Source: Acinetobacter sp. S54 (GTDB taxonomy: Bacteria > Pseudomonadota > Gammaproteobacteria > Pseudomonadales > Moraxellaceae). From it: a DNA stretch of 64,000 bases. Positions 56,707-64,000 of this stretch are shown one piece after another (within the stretch, counting starts at the first letter, position 1; each line of letters begins with the position of its first letter). The translations under genes and the position numbers were made by a program. The notes beneath the pieces were generated by a model. That model saw only the letters and a program-made list of their open reading frames with translations, made no database searches and had not been told where the DNA came from. Location of the stretch: assembly GCF_016624945.1 (NCBI RefSeq), contig NZ_JACVUI010000012.1, forward strand, positions 19,444 to 83,443, read 5' to 3'.

Positions 56707-57720
56707 TTATTGCACGTTTCTCTGATCTTGTTTGGAAATATAGACTAGTCCTAGCTTTTTATAGATATTAATTGGTTGTGTGGTTTGCAAGACTTGCAGA
56801 ATTTTATCTGTATCATCCAGATAAAACACACCATAAACTTTCATATTTTTGATGTCATCACTCACGTAAATCGTACCGTGATGATACGGCTTCACTAAAT
56901 CAATAAATGCTGATAATGGCATATCTTCAACCTCTAAAATGCCATCTTTCCAGCTTGCCATATTTGAAGCTTTTGTAGGTAGCTCATGGATCTGATATTG
57001 ATCTACACGGATGGAGTGACCTTGTTGCACCACTTTAAATTGATGTAAATTACTTGCTTTAACTGTATGTTCTAGTACTGCCAAGTCACTATAATCGGTA
57101 TGTTGAGTGACCATAAACTCTGTACCAAGTGCCTGCATGTGCGCTTGTTTTGTATGAACGATAAATGGTCGTTGCTTATCTGCACTGACATTAGCAATTA
57201 ATGCTCCATCCAGTAGATAAATATCCCGGTTATGTTGACTATACTCGATTCGGATGGCTGAATACGCTGCCAGAGTAATACTGCTACCATCCTCAAGTTG
57301 AATCTGTTTTTGTTCTGCTGTTCGGGTGTAATAATCTGCTTGTAGAAATGATAGAGGTCTAGTTTGTTGTAACCAGACGAAAGTACCCAAACCGATGAGA
57401 ACAATGAAAGAGATACCACCCTTAATCATTCGTTTAATATGTTGTTTATTTGACTGTAGAACAGATTGGGTTACTGCCTTAATCGGTAATTTTGCATCTA
57501 GACTCTGTTGCTGCAATTGCTGAAAGGGCTGATCAACACTTTGATGTAATTCTTGCCATACGTGTTGATTTTTGGTGTTTTCATCTAACCATAATGCAAA
57601 ATTTTGATGATCTTCTTGGGTTGCCAGACCAGATTCTAATAACACCATCCAGTCGATCGCTTTAAGCATCACTGGATCTATGTCTTGTTTGGATGTATGG
57701 GAGGATGGATCGTTAATCAT
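56707..57720 (-). CDS. fecR: FecR-type anti-sigma/transmembrane sensor
   Basis: 337 residues. N-terminal DUF4880 region (AIDWMVLLESGLATQEDHQNF, about residues 24-44) binds the sigma factor, one membrane helix spans about 99-117 (GGISFIVLIGLGTFVWL), and the periplasmic FecR domain (about 130-225) and C-terminal secretin-like domain contact the receptor's STN domain. It overlaps the sigma gene by 8 bases and lies 101 bases before the receptor gene. Confidence 0.92.
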   Translation of the reverse strand: MINDPSSHTSKQDIDPVMLKAIDWMVLLESGLATQEDHQNFALWLDENTKNQHVWQELHQSVDQPFQQLQQQSLDAKLPIKAVTQSVLQSNKQHIKRMIKGGISFIVLIGLGTFVWLQQTRPLSFLQADYYTRTAEQKQIQLEDGSSITLAAYSAIRIEYSQHNRDIYLLDGALIANVSADKQRPFIVHTKQAHMQALGTEFMVTQHTDYSDLAVLEHTVKASNLHQFKVVQQGHSIRVDQYQIHELPTKASNMASWKDGILEVEDMPLSAFIDLVKPYHHGTIYVSDDIKNMKVYGVFYLDDTDKILQVLQTTQPINIYKKLGLVYISKQDQRNVQ

Positions 57721-58219
57721 TCAGCATAGTTTTACGTTGCAGTAAACAATGAATTGTAGCTTGTTTGATATAACGTTCAACGCTTGCTAAAGAAATACCC
57801 ATAATTTGGGCAATTTCAGGGTGGGTTAAAAGTTCCAGTTTTTTAAGTAAAAAAGCGTGTTGTACAGATAAGGGTAAACCATCCAAGAATTGATCAATCT
57901 GAATAAGAGTATCTTGAATCAAGCATAATTGATCAGCAACAATACTATCCTGTTCTATGCCAACGTCCTGTAAGCTTTGTAAATAAGCTCTTTCAAGATC
58001 TTGTCTACGCCAAAAATTAAACAGTTTGCGTTTGGCAACGGTGAGTAAAAATGCTCGATACTCCTGAATGTTTTGAATCTGCTGCGGTTTTTCAATAATT
58101 GTCACAAAGGTATCTTGAACAATATCTTCAGCAGTGTATTTATTGTGCAATTTCTTAGACAACCAATGACATAACCATTGATGATGGTCTTGATAAAGAT
58201 GCTCAACAAGATTAGCCAT
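57713..58219 (-). CDS. fecI: FecI-type ECF sigma factor
   Basis: 168 residues with region 2 (AEDIVQDTFVTIIEKPQQI) and region 4 helix-turn-helix (LTHPEIAQIMGISLASVERYIKQA). ECF sigma of the iron-starvation class; released by FecR when the receptor is loaded, it transcribes the receptor gene. First gene of the sigma-FecR-receptor set, with a candidate Fur site just upstream. Confidence 0.93.
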   Translation of the reverse strand: MANLVEHLYQDHHQWLCHWLSKKLHNKYTAEDIVQDTFVTIIEKPQQIQNIQEYRAFLLTVAKRKLFNFWRRQDLERAYLQSLQDVGIEQDSIVADQLCLIQDTLIQIDQFLDGLPLSVQHAFLLKKLELLTHPEIAQIMGISLASVERYIKQATIHCLLQRKTMLND

Positions 58220-58237
58220 AATGCAACTGGAATTCTT

Positions 58238-58258
58238 AAATAATAATTATTCTCAATT
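58238..58258 (-). promoter_or_regulatory. Candidate Fur box upstream of fecI
   Basis: On the minus strand the AT-rich imperfect palindrome around GAGAATAATTATTATTT agrees with the 19-base Fur consensus at about 12 positions, starting about 20 bases before the fecI start codon. Iron repression of a FecI-type sigma factor is the usual arrangement; the site itself is untested. Confidence 0.45.
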
Positions 58259-58429
58259 TTAGCCTCGTTCTCATCATTGTGCAATTAAATAAAATGAATG
58301 TCTTATTTAATAGAAAAGGGTGAATTAGATCTAACCCTTCTTTAGATGGAACTTCTTGGCACAAACTTTCTTTCATTGTGGCTCAGAATGAATTGATTTA
58401 AATAAAAACCTTTTGCCTGATCCATCTAA
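58259..58429. other. Intergenic region between fecI and a decayed gene
   Basis: About 170 bases, very AT-rich. Holds the fecI promoter region. I see nothing else. Confidence 0.35.
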
Positions 58430-58733
58430 AAAGTTTTAATTAATCGTATTTACAAGGAGCTTTCCAACCATACAGCGGTTGAACAAGCCACAGATTCATA
58501 TTGGCAAAATGCATTAAAGTGATTTGATGCCTTGCCAGAGAGTCTGATGTATTTTTACGATCATTCGACAGATCATGGTAGACACAACATCTAATGTACT
58601 CGGAATTCTGGATGGTATGGGCGATTGTACAAATCTAGATAGTGAGCCACTTTTAAATGGTGATTTACAAAATTTGTTCTTAATCGAAGAAGAACTGCAA
58701 AATTTAGCTAATTCAGTACTTTCTAGTTTGTAA
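58430..58733 (+). pseudogene. Decayed gene of unknown family
   Basis: A coding-like reading runs in one frame as KVLINRIYKELSNHTAVEQ onward to YWQNALK, a TGA at about 58520, then FDALPESLMYFYDHSTD. It continues after a frame change with RQIMVDTTSNVLGILDGMG to NSVLSSL and a stop at 58731-58733. Amino acid composition is protein-like on both sides of the lesions. The last part alone is an intact 52-codon frame from the ATG at 58575. The original function is not recognisable. Confidence 0.5.
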
Positions 58734-58958
58734 ATCAAAATCAATTGAATTGGCTGAGTTTTCAAATGGATAGTGTCGTAATTATGTTAGCTCGTAAAGA
58801 ATCACTCCGATAATGACTACATTCCAAATAATTTCAAATACATAACATCCTAATGAGAATCATGAGGCTCTTTTGAGATCACATGAAAATATGAAAACAT
58901 AGCCTGCCATTCAATTTTGAGCAGGTTTTTTTATGCCCAAAATTTAAGGAGTCGAGCG
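58734..58958. other. Intergenic region with a weak terminator-like hairpin
   Basis: No gene supported. CCTGC (58903-58907) can pair with GCAGG (58921-58925), followed by seven T residues (to 58932), which looks like a weak intrinsic terminator in front of the next gene. A 15-codon frame at about 58766 is too short to call. Confidence 0.4.
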
Positions 58959-59246
58959 ATGAGCTTGAGCTGTCCCTTTTGTCATTCAACAAATGTGATG
59001 TTAGTTGAAGCAAGTACACAACAATCAACGACCACCTTATCTAATTTGGTCACCCCAACCACATTGGGTGCATTGGGAACCACAGTCGCAAAGTCTTTTA
59101 ATCTACCGCCGATTGTTGGTGGAATCGCAGGAACAGTTTTGGGAAGTGTATTGAATTCATTCACTGAACAAAGCGCACCATCACAACAGAATTTATGTTT
59201 CTGCCATAACTGCTACCAAAAGTTTCCAAGTCATCTACTGCATTAA
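58959..59246 (+). CDS. Zinc-ribbon protein with a hydrophobic glycine-rich centre
   Basis: 95 residues from the ATG at 58959, preceded by an excellent AAGGAG; the open frame extends 14 codons upstream through the T tract and is rejected. Two Cys pairs, CPFC at the N-terminus and CFCHNC near the C-terminus, would form a split zinc ribbon. Between them a Gly/Thr/Val-rich stretch (GGIAGTVLGSVLNSF) looks like a glycine-zipper helix that may insert in a membrane. Function unknown. Heads the mobile-element-like module. Confidence 0.65.
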   Translation: MSLSCPFCHSTNVMLVEASTQQSTTTLSNLVTPTTLGALGTTVAKSFNLPPIVGGIAGTVLGSVLNSFTEQSAPSQQNLCFCHNCYQKFPSHLLH

Positions 59247-59318
59247 ATGAATTCAAGCTAAACAGCTTTTCATTCATACAGATTCAAATTTCATTTTCAA
59301 ATTAAAAGGAATAAAAGC

Positions 59319-60365
59319 ATGGCACATCAAATTGAACAAATGGCCTATGTCGGTGAAACCCCGTGGCATGGTCTAGGTAATCAGTTGACTCAAAACCAAC
59401 CCATCGAAATCTGGGCACAACAAGCAGGCATGGATTGGCGTATCGAATCTTCCAATGTCAGTTACATAGCGCAGAATGAAAAGGGGCAAAGCATCATCAT
59501 GCCTTATAAAGAACAGCGAGTTCTGTATCGTTCAGATACTCATGCACCGTTATCAGTCGTCAGTCAACGCTTTCAGGAAGTTCAGCCGAGAGAGATTTTA
59601 GAATTCTATCGTGACCTGACTGAGCAATCAGGCTTTGAACTGGAAACCGCAGGCGTGCTCAAAGGCGGTAAAAAGTTCTGGGCATTGGCACGTACAGGAC
59701 AAACATCGATGTTAAAAGGCAAAGATGTCAGCAATGGCTACATTCTTCTTGCTACTGCTTGTGATGGAACATTGGCAACTACGGCACAATTTACATCCAT
59801 TCGAGTGGTGTGTAATAACACTTTAGCCATTGCCCTAAAAGGACAAAACAGCAGCGCAGGCGTGGTCAAAGTCCCTCACAGTACCAAGTTTGATGCAGAC
59901 AAGGTTAAACAGCAACTCGGTATTTCTGTGCGTGCATGGGATGAACACATGTATGAGATGAAACAACTGAGTCAGCGTAAAGTCACTCAGTATGAAGCTG
60001 CTGCTTATTTCGATGCCGTGTTTAATAACACCACCATGAGTAGCATGAGCATTGCAGACCAAGAGGACAATATCATCCAGTTCTATCGAGATGTCGCTAC
60101 CCAAGCGCAAGCCAATGGAAAAGAAAAATCTGAACCGAATGCTAAGTCTATGAGTCGAGCAATGGAGATGTTTAACGGTCAGGGGCGAGGTGCAAGCCTC
60201 TCTTCATCCAAAGATACCGCCTATGGATTACTCTGTTCGATCACGGAATTTATCGATCACGAACGTCGAGCCATGAGTAACGATCATCGACTTGATTCAG
60301 CTTGGTTCGGTGCAGGCGCAGCCATGAAACAACGAGGACTGGAACAAGCGTTAAGCATGATTTGA
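59319..60365 (+). CDS. DUF932 (TIGR03299, phage/plasmid-like) protein
   Basis: 348 residues. MAYVGETPWHGLGNQL near the start and VVSQRFQEVQPREILEFY and IRVVCNNTLAIAL later are the signature of the DUF932/TIGR03299 family, found on phages, plasmids and integrative elements. No enzymatic motif is visible; the family's role is not established, although it often sits beside recombination genes as here (YqaJ and the gp3-like gene). Strong AAAAGGA site. Followed by a good terminator. Confidence 0.88.
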   Translation: MAHQIEQMAYVGETPWHGLGNQLTQNQPIEIWAQQAGMDWRIESSNVSYIAQNEKGQSIIMPYKEQRVLYRSDTHAPLSVVSQRFQEVQPREILEFYRDLTEQSGFELETAGVLKGGKKFWALARTGQTSMLKGKDVSNGYILLATACDGTLATTAQFTSIRVVCNNTLAIALKGQNSSAGVVKVPHSTKFDADKVKQQLGISVRAWDEHMYEMKQLSQRKVTQYEAAAYFDAVFNNTTMSSMSIADQEDNIIQFYRDVATQAQANGKEKSEPNAKSMSRAMEMFNGQGRGASLSSSKDTAYGLLCSITEFIDHERRAMSNDHRLDSAWFGAGAAMKQRGLEQALSMI

Positions 60366-60449
60366 TCATGTAAAAAACTAAATTTCAGCCATGGAAAGTT
60401 AGACCTAACTGAGCATTTTTAAAGATAATTTTAGATTTTAAAAATTATG

Positions 60450-60478
60450 AAAACCATCGCTTCGGCGGTGGTTTTTTT
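60450..60478 (+). terminator. Terminator after the DUF932 gene
   Basis: Stem AAAACCATCGC / GCGGTGGTTTT (one G-T pair) with a TTCG tetraloop and seven T residues. Separates the DUF932 gene from the YqaJ gene. Confidence 0.85.
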
Positions 60479-60547
60479 ATGCCGATTTTTTGTGATCCAC
60501 ATCCTTTTATACCGCCAATTATACCGTTAAAAAATCAGGAATTAAAC

Positions 60548-61591
60548 ATGAATACAGCAATATTAAATCCATCGCTTCAACAGGCAAGTACGCCTTTTAT
60601 TGCCCCAAAATTGTTTACTGCAAAACGTTTAGTCAACACTAAAAACATGACTCAAGCCGAATGGTTGGAAGTTCGTCGACAAGGTATTGGTAGTAGTGAT
60701 TGTGCCGCAGCGTGTGGACTCAATCCCTATATGTCGATGCTTGAACTATGGATGATCAAGACAGGACGAGTCAAACAATCCATTGAAGATGAAAGTTCAG
60801 GTCATGCACCTTTATATTGGGGCAAACAACTTGAACCTTTAGTCGCTGAATATTACAGCATGCACACCAACAATAAAGTCCGTCGTATCAATGCAGTGCT
60901 GCAACATCCCGAAGCAGATAAGCATTTTATGTTGGCGAATCTGGATTACTCGGTCGTAGGCAGTGATGAAGTCCAGATTTTAGAATGTAAAACCGCAGGT
61001 GAACATGGTGCAAAGTTGTGGCGAGATGGTGTGCCTCTCTATGTACTCTGCCAAGTACAACATCAATTGGCTGTGACAGGTAAACAGGCAGCCCATATTT
61101 GTGTACTGATCTGTGGACATGAAAGCCGTATCTATAAAGTCACACGCAGTGAAACCGTGATTAAGCACATCATTAATGCGGAACGTTACTTTTGGGAATG
61201 TGTCGAAAAAGATACACCACCTGATGTCGATGCCAGTGAATCGGCGGCCAAAGCCATTCAACAGCTCTACCCTCAACATGTGCCATTAACCGTGGAAGAC
61301 CTTAGTCAAAACGAGCACGCCAACCGATTATTTAGCCAATTGTTGAAAGAGAAGCATCACATTGAAATCCACCAAAACAACTTTGATGAAACCAAACATC
61401 AAATTCAGATGTTGATGAAGGATGCGGAACGAGCGACTTTTGCCACAGGTTCAGTCACATGGAAGCGATCTAAAGACTCCATTGCTTTAGATAGCAAAGC
61501 GGTACTTAAACTGCATCCTGAATTGATCAATGAATTTCCGCAAAACAAAGCAGGGACACGACGTTTTCAAATCTATAGCGATGATGACTGA
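60548..61591 (+). CDS. YqaJ-family viral recombinase/exonuclease
   Basis: 347 residues from the ATG at 60548 behind AGGAA; an ATG at 60479 sits inside the terminator T tract and is rejected. It is a lambda-exonuclease-like PD-(D/E)XK nuclease: RRQGIGSSDCAAACGLNPY, YWGKQLEPLVAEYY (acidic ligand), ANLDYSV (Asp), ILECKTAG (E-x-K) and the glutamine in LCQVQHQLAVTG. Such enzymes resect double-strand ends for phage or element recombination, usually with an annealing protein. No single-strand annealing protein is recognised next to it. Confidence 0.9.
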   Translation: MNTAILNPSLQQASTPFIAPKLFTAKRLVNTKNMTQAEWLEVRRQGIGSSDCAAACGLNPYMSMLELWMIKTGRVKQSIEDESSGHAPLYWGKQLEPLVAEYYSMHTNNKVRRINAVLQHPEADKHFMLANLDYSVVGSDEVQILECKTAGEHGAKLWRDGVPLYVLCQVQHQLAVTGKQAAHICVLICGHESRIYKVTRSETVIKHIINAERYFWECVEKDTPPDVDASESAAKAIQQLYPQHVPLTVEDLSQNEHANRLFSQLLKEKHHIEIHQNNFDETKHQIQMLMKDAERATFATGSVTWKRSKDSIALDSKAVLKLHPELINEFPQNKAGTRRFQIYSDDD

Positions 61592-61656
61592 CTCTATCTA
61601 AACCATACATCTATATCACTCACTATATATAGATGAAATATCCATTCTTCCCAAAA

Positions 61657-61726
61657 GCGCAAAAAAACCACCCCCGATCTACCGACTCCCGAAGGAGCGA
61701 TAGACCAACAATGGCGGTTTTTGCGA
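61657..61726. other. Nested hairpin (structured nucleic acid element)
   Basis: An outer stem CGCAAAAA...CCACC (61658-61672) pairs with GGCGG...TTTTTGCG (61713-61725), with two extra A residues and one mismatch. It encloses an inner hairpin in which CTCC (61686-61689) pairs with GGAG (61694-61697) around CGAA, extended by GC and TCTA/TAGA pairs. No normal T tract follows. Could be an RNA leader of the downstream gene, a terminator variant, or a DNA hairpin used by the mobile element. Confidence 0.5.
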
Positions 61727-61803
61727 AGTCGTAGCTTTTCATATTTCTGTTTACTTACATAACAAGGGGTATGCAGTAAAATTTTATTTATAGGACAAAC
61801 AAC

Positions 61804-62703
61804 ATGATCAAAGGTTTAGCGATTACACCGCCAATACTCGGCAGAATTAGTATCGGTAAAGTGGTCGAAAAGAATGGTAAACGTCTGCCTGAAAAGGATG
61901 ACCAATTTACCATTACCAGCCAAATCCAAAATAAAGAGGGTTGGGTGAAACATCCTTTAGATGAACAGCTCAGAGCTAAAGCACCCAATCAAAACCAAAA
62001 ACTCAGAACCATTCCAGTACGCATGATCTTTAATGATCCTGAACTCAATCTACGAGCAGAGTACAGTTTATTTGATCGACAAACAGGGCGACCTGTTTGT
62101 GTCGGCAATGGTGAAACGTGTCAGCGACTCACCAACCAAGGGGTAGAACAACATCCATGTCCATCTCCTGATTTATGCTCATTAGCACAAGGCGGTCACT
62201 GTAAGCCTTATGGACGTTTACATGTCAATTTAGATGAAGCAGATGAACTAGGCACCTTTATCTTTAGAACCACAGGTTTTAATAGCATTCGGACTTTAGC
62301 AGCACGACTGAGTTATTACCATGCAGCTTCTAATGGCTTACTCTCGTGTTTGCCACTGCAATTGACTTTGAGGGGCAAGTCCACCACACAAAGCTATCGT
62401 ACTCCTGTGTATTACGTAGATTTAACACTACGTGATGGTATCAACCTTCAACATGCAACTCAAACAGCAAAAGAAATTGATCAGCAAAGTAAGCAGAGTG
62501 GGTTTTATCAGGAAGCTTTGGATTATGTGGCACGGCAAGGTTATAGCAATGCAAGGTTTGAGGTGAATAGTGAAGAGGGGCTAGATATTGTTGAAGAGTT
62601 CTATACAGATGAATCCAGATCAGAACAGCAGCAAGCCCATGATTTGACCCATGTGCAGGATATTCACAAAGGATTAATGCAGAGTGTGAGAGCGGTGAAT
62701 TAA
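61804..62703 (+). CDS. gp3/recombination-directionality-factor-like protein
   Basis: 299 residues. Pattern matches proteins annotated 'hydrolase or metal-binding protein' on integrative elements and plasmids, which resemble the phage phiC31 gp3 recombination directionality factor family. Visible features: IPVRMIFNDPELNLRAEYSLFD, a cysteine array CVGNGETC, CPSPDLCSLAQGGHCKPYG that probably binds a metal, and SIRTLAARLSYYHAASNGLL. If a true RDF it would steer a serine integrase toward excision, but no integrase is visible. Assignment by pattern. Confidence 0.65.
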   Translation: MIKGLAITPPILGRISIGKVVEKNGKRLPEKDDQFTITSQIQNKEGWVKHPLDEQLRAKAPNQNQKLRTIPVRMIFNDPELNLRAEYSLFDRQTGRPVCVGNGETCQRLTNQGVEQHPCPSPDLCSLAQGGHCKPYGRLHVNLDEADELGTFIFRTTGFNSIRTLAARLSYYHAASNGLLSCLPLQLTLRGKSTTQSYRTPVYYVDLTLRDGINLQHATQTAKEIDQQSKQSGFYQEALDYVARQGYSNARFEVNSEEGLDIVEEFYTDESRSEQQQAHDLTHVQDIHKGLMQSVRAVN

Positions 62704-62710
62704 GTTGATT

Positions 62711-62738
62711 AGGGAGCCTATGCTCCCTTACTTTGATA
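62711..62738 (+). terminator. Hairpin after the gp3-like gene
   Basis: Seven-base stem AGGGAGC / GCTCCCT with a CTAT loop, followed by only a short T-rich tail. Moderate terminator. Confidence 0.55.
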
Positions 62739-62955
62739 TCCCATTTTTTTATTTAAATAAGTCAAACTTATTTATCGATATGATCATTTACCATTAGTCA
62801 TAAACTTAAAAAATAAAAGACAGTTCTGTATGGAAAACAATCTAAAAAAGCGTAATATACGAAATTAAAACTTAAAAATAACTTAAAATGTACATATTGA
62901 TTTTCATTTACGTTTTGCTAGAGATACACAAGGAAAGCCCTCTATTATCAATGTA
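62739..62955. other. Region before the 163-aa gene
   Basis: About 217 bases, AT-rich. The last part (from about 62887) still reads as protein in the frame of the following gene but lacks an ATG. Nothing else supported. Confidence 0.35.
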
Positions 62956-63447
62956 TTGGGGGAGCAGTCACCCGTACGCACAAATAAATTACGTGAGCTC
63001 ATTACACTGGTTAATGAGAATGAGTGGCGTACTCCTAATATTCCAATTCTACAACTCAAACTGCCTTATTGTTTTATCGCTGATGAAGTGGTGTATCTCA
63101 CTCAACTGGATGCTTTTGGACATTACCGTAAAAATCATTTGCCGGGCACAATTTTTGGTGGGCGGTTTCCCATCCATATTTGGCCTCGTCCGTTGATGTG
63201 GGCATTTGAATGGCATGACACATCAAAGGATTTGATCTTAAAAAGAGGTGAACCTTTATTTTATTGTCAGTTTGATGGTTATGATCCATCACGCACGATA
63301 AAACTGCTACAGGCTGAGAAAACACCTGAGCTGATGCACTATATGGATCAGATTTCAGGTGTGGTGAATTATGTGAATCAGACATTTAGTTTGTTTAATG
63401 AGGTTGAGAAAGTGAGACCAAAAAAATTATTAAAGGTGGAAAAATGA
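62956..63447 (+). CDS. Hypothetical protein, 163 aa, start uncertain
   Basis: Cytosolic-looking protein without known motifs; it contains RTNKLRELITLVNENEWRTPN and HIWPRPLMWAFEWHDTS. The called start is a TTG with no ribosome-binding site. The same frame continues upstream as VHIDFHLRFARDTQGKPSI, which looks protein-like, so the real N-terminus is probably near 62890, using an ATT codon or lost by a one-base change (an ATG at 62888 is in the wrong frame). I do not recognise the family. Ends in an ATGA overlap with the next gene. Confidence 0.6.
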   Translation: MGEQSPVRTNKLRELITLVNENEWRTPNIPILQLKLPYCFIADEVVYLTQLDAFGHYRKNHLPGTIFGGRFPIHIWPRPLMWAFEWHDTSKDLILKRGEPLFYCQFDGYDPSRTIKLLQAEKTPELMHYMDQISGVVNYVNQTFSLFNEVEKVRPKKLLKVEK

Positions 63448-63794
63448 AAACAAAAAACTATAGACCATCAAAAGGTTTTATATGGGCTTTACTTCTAGTT
63501 ATTTTTACAGCATGGCTTTTATATAAGTGCGTTCCTTTAACAGAAAAAAGACAGGAGCAAGCGATTAAAGGGGAAATGGATTATCAAAGACGTAAAGCTG
63601 CGGAAAATTTTGATAAATATACAGGTGAAGATATAGCCAGGCTACCAAAATTTGACTCTCGTAAATATGCTTTAATGAAACGTAATGGTCGTTTTTGGTT
63701 AATACCAAGAGAATATTATGGTGCTAATGGGCTTACTATCAGAGTTGGAGATATTGATAAGCTAATGAAAAAAAATGGAAAGATAATATTGTGA
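63444..63794 (+). CDS. Hypothetical single-helix membrane protein, 116 aa
   Basis: Short basic N-terminus, one membrane helix (about 11-28, GFIWALLLVIFTAWLLYK), a charged helical linker (TEKRQEQAIKGEMDYQRRKAAE) and a C-terminal soluble part. Topology: N-in, most of the protein outside. Translationally coupled to the genes on both sides (ATGA and TGATG overlaps), so the three form an operon. No family recognised. Confidence 0.65.
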   Translation: MKTKNYRPSKGFIWALLLVIFTAWLLYKCVPLTEKRQEQAIKGEMDYQRRKAAENFDKYTGEDIARLPKFDSRKYALMKRNGRFWLIPREYYGANGLTIRVGDIDKLMKKNGKIIL

Positions 63795-64000
63795 TGGAAG
63801 ATGGGTTTCGAGTTTTTATGTACTCACCTCAATATTATAATCGTAAAGCTGATTATTTGAGTAGCGATATGGCATGTAAGTCAGATACATTTAGGAAGCT
63901 TTTTAAGTGGAATGGAATTATTATTAATATTGATGCTAATACCTATTCGAAAAAAATTACAGATAATCAATATTTAGATGTTTGTTTAACTGCATTAAAA
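63794..64000 (+). CDS. Hypothetical protein, N-terminal part (runs off the window)
   Basis: 69 codons open to the right edge, starting at the ATG that overlaps the previous stop (GTGATGG). It begins MEDGFRVFMYSPQYYNRKAD, without a signal peptide, and includes KLFKWNGIIINID. Codons are AT-rich. It is cut by the window end, so neither length nor family can be judged. Confidence 0.55.
   Translation, partial: MEDGFRVFMYSPQYYNRKADYLSSDMACKSDTFRKLFKWNGIIINIDANTYSKKITDNQYLDVCLTALK

Noticed and set aside
58514..58765. Minus-strand 83-codon frame between fecI and the zinc-ribbon gene
   Set aside because: The opposite strand has the more protein-like, decayed reading, and this frame lacks a ribosome-binding site.
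62888..63196. 102-codon plus-strand frame starting at ATG 62888
   Set aside because: Overlaps the 163-residue gene in another frame; residues are Ile/Leu/Cys/Trp-rich and look like a shadow, although its ATG may be the displaced start of the real gene.

Overview
The window looks like a chromosome segment of a Gammaproteobacterium of the Moraxellaceae, most likely Acinetobacter. This rests on the AT-leaning base composition with CGT/ATT-rich codon use, the close resemblance of QueA, Tgt, SecD, NagZ and RodZ-type proteins to that genus, and the housekeeping order pilW-rodZ-ispG-hisS-yfgM-bamB-der. The genus is an inference; no database search was possible.

Layout. 1-1.6 kb: end of a proton-translocating transhydrogenase operon (pntA tail, pntB). 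1.7-5.1 kb: class I fumarase (minus), a small methyltransferase, a stand-alone M17 peptidase N-domain protein and an unknown partner. 5.1-8.6 kb: pta-ackA (minus). 8.8-10.6 kb: small membrane protein and proA. 11-12.3 kb: an alpha/beta hydrolase whose C-terminus carries both PilZ c-di-GMP-binding motifs. 12.4-19.6 kb: LCM-type methyltransferase, nagZ, the tail-specific protease, a GT4 glycosyltransferase with a PAP2 phosphatase, iscX and ndk. 19.8-28.5 kb: rlmN, pilW, rodZ, ispG, hisS, yfgM, bamB, der.

28.6-46.0 kb: a complete aryl polyene (APE) type biosynthetic gene cluster. All genes are on the plus strand, packed head to tail with many overlaps: chain-length-factor-like ketosynthase, two acyltransferases, two ACPs, a COG4648 membrane protein, a fused acyl-CoA ligase/dehydratase, GT2, an aromatic ammonia-lyase, thioesterase, LolA-like carrier, MMPL exporter, FAD oxidoreductase, DUF3261 lipoprotein, two ketosynthases, a dehydratase, a ketoreductase, a small secreted protein and its own phosphopantetheinyl transferase. 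The genes should start from an aromatic amino acid, activate and load the aryl acid, extend it to a polyene and export it to the outer membrane. No aryl methyltransferase is present.

46.1-53.5 kb (minus): secF, secD, yajC, tgt, lemA, a DUF3137 protein and queA, that is the queA-tgt-yajC-secDF block with a lemA/DUF3137 pair inserted. A tRNA-Leu(CAA) follows at 53.64-53.73 kb. Past it the character changes to accessory DNA: a decayed IS3-type transposase end, a FecI-FecR-TonB receptor iron-signalling system whose receptor has a mosaic, AGA/ATA-rich centre, a decayed gene, then a mobile-element-like module (zinc-ribbon protein, DUF932/TIGR03299, YqaJ exonuclease, gp3/recombination-directionality-factor-like protein) and unknown small genes running off the right edge. 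No integrase is visible inside the window.
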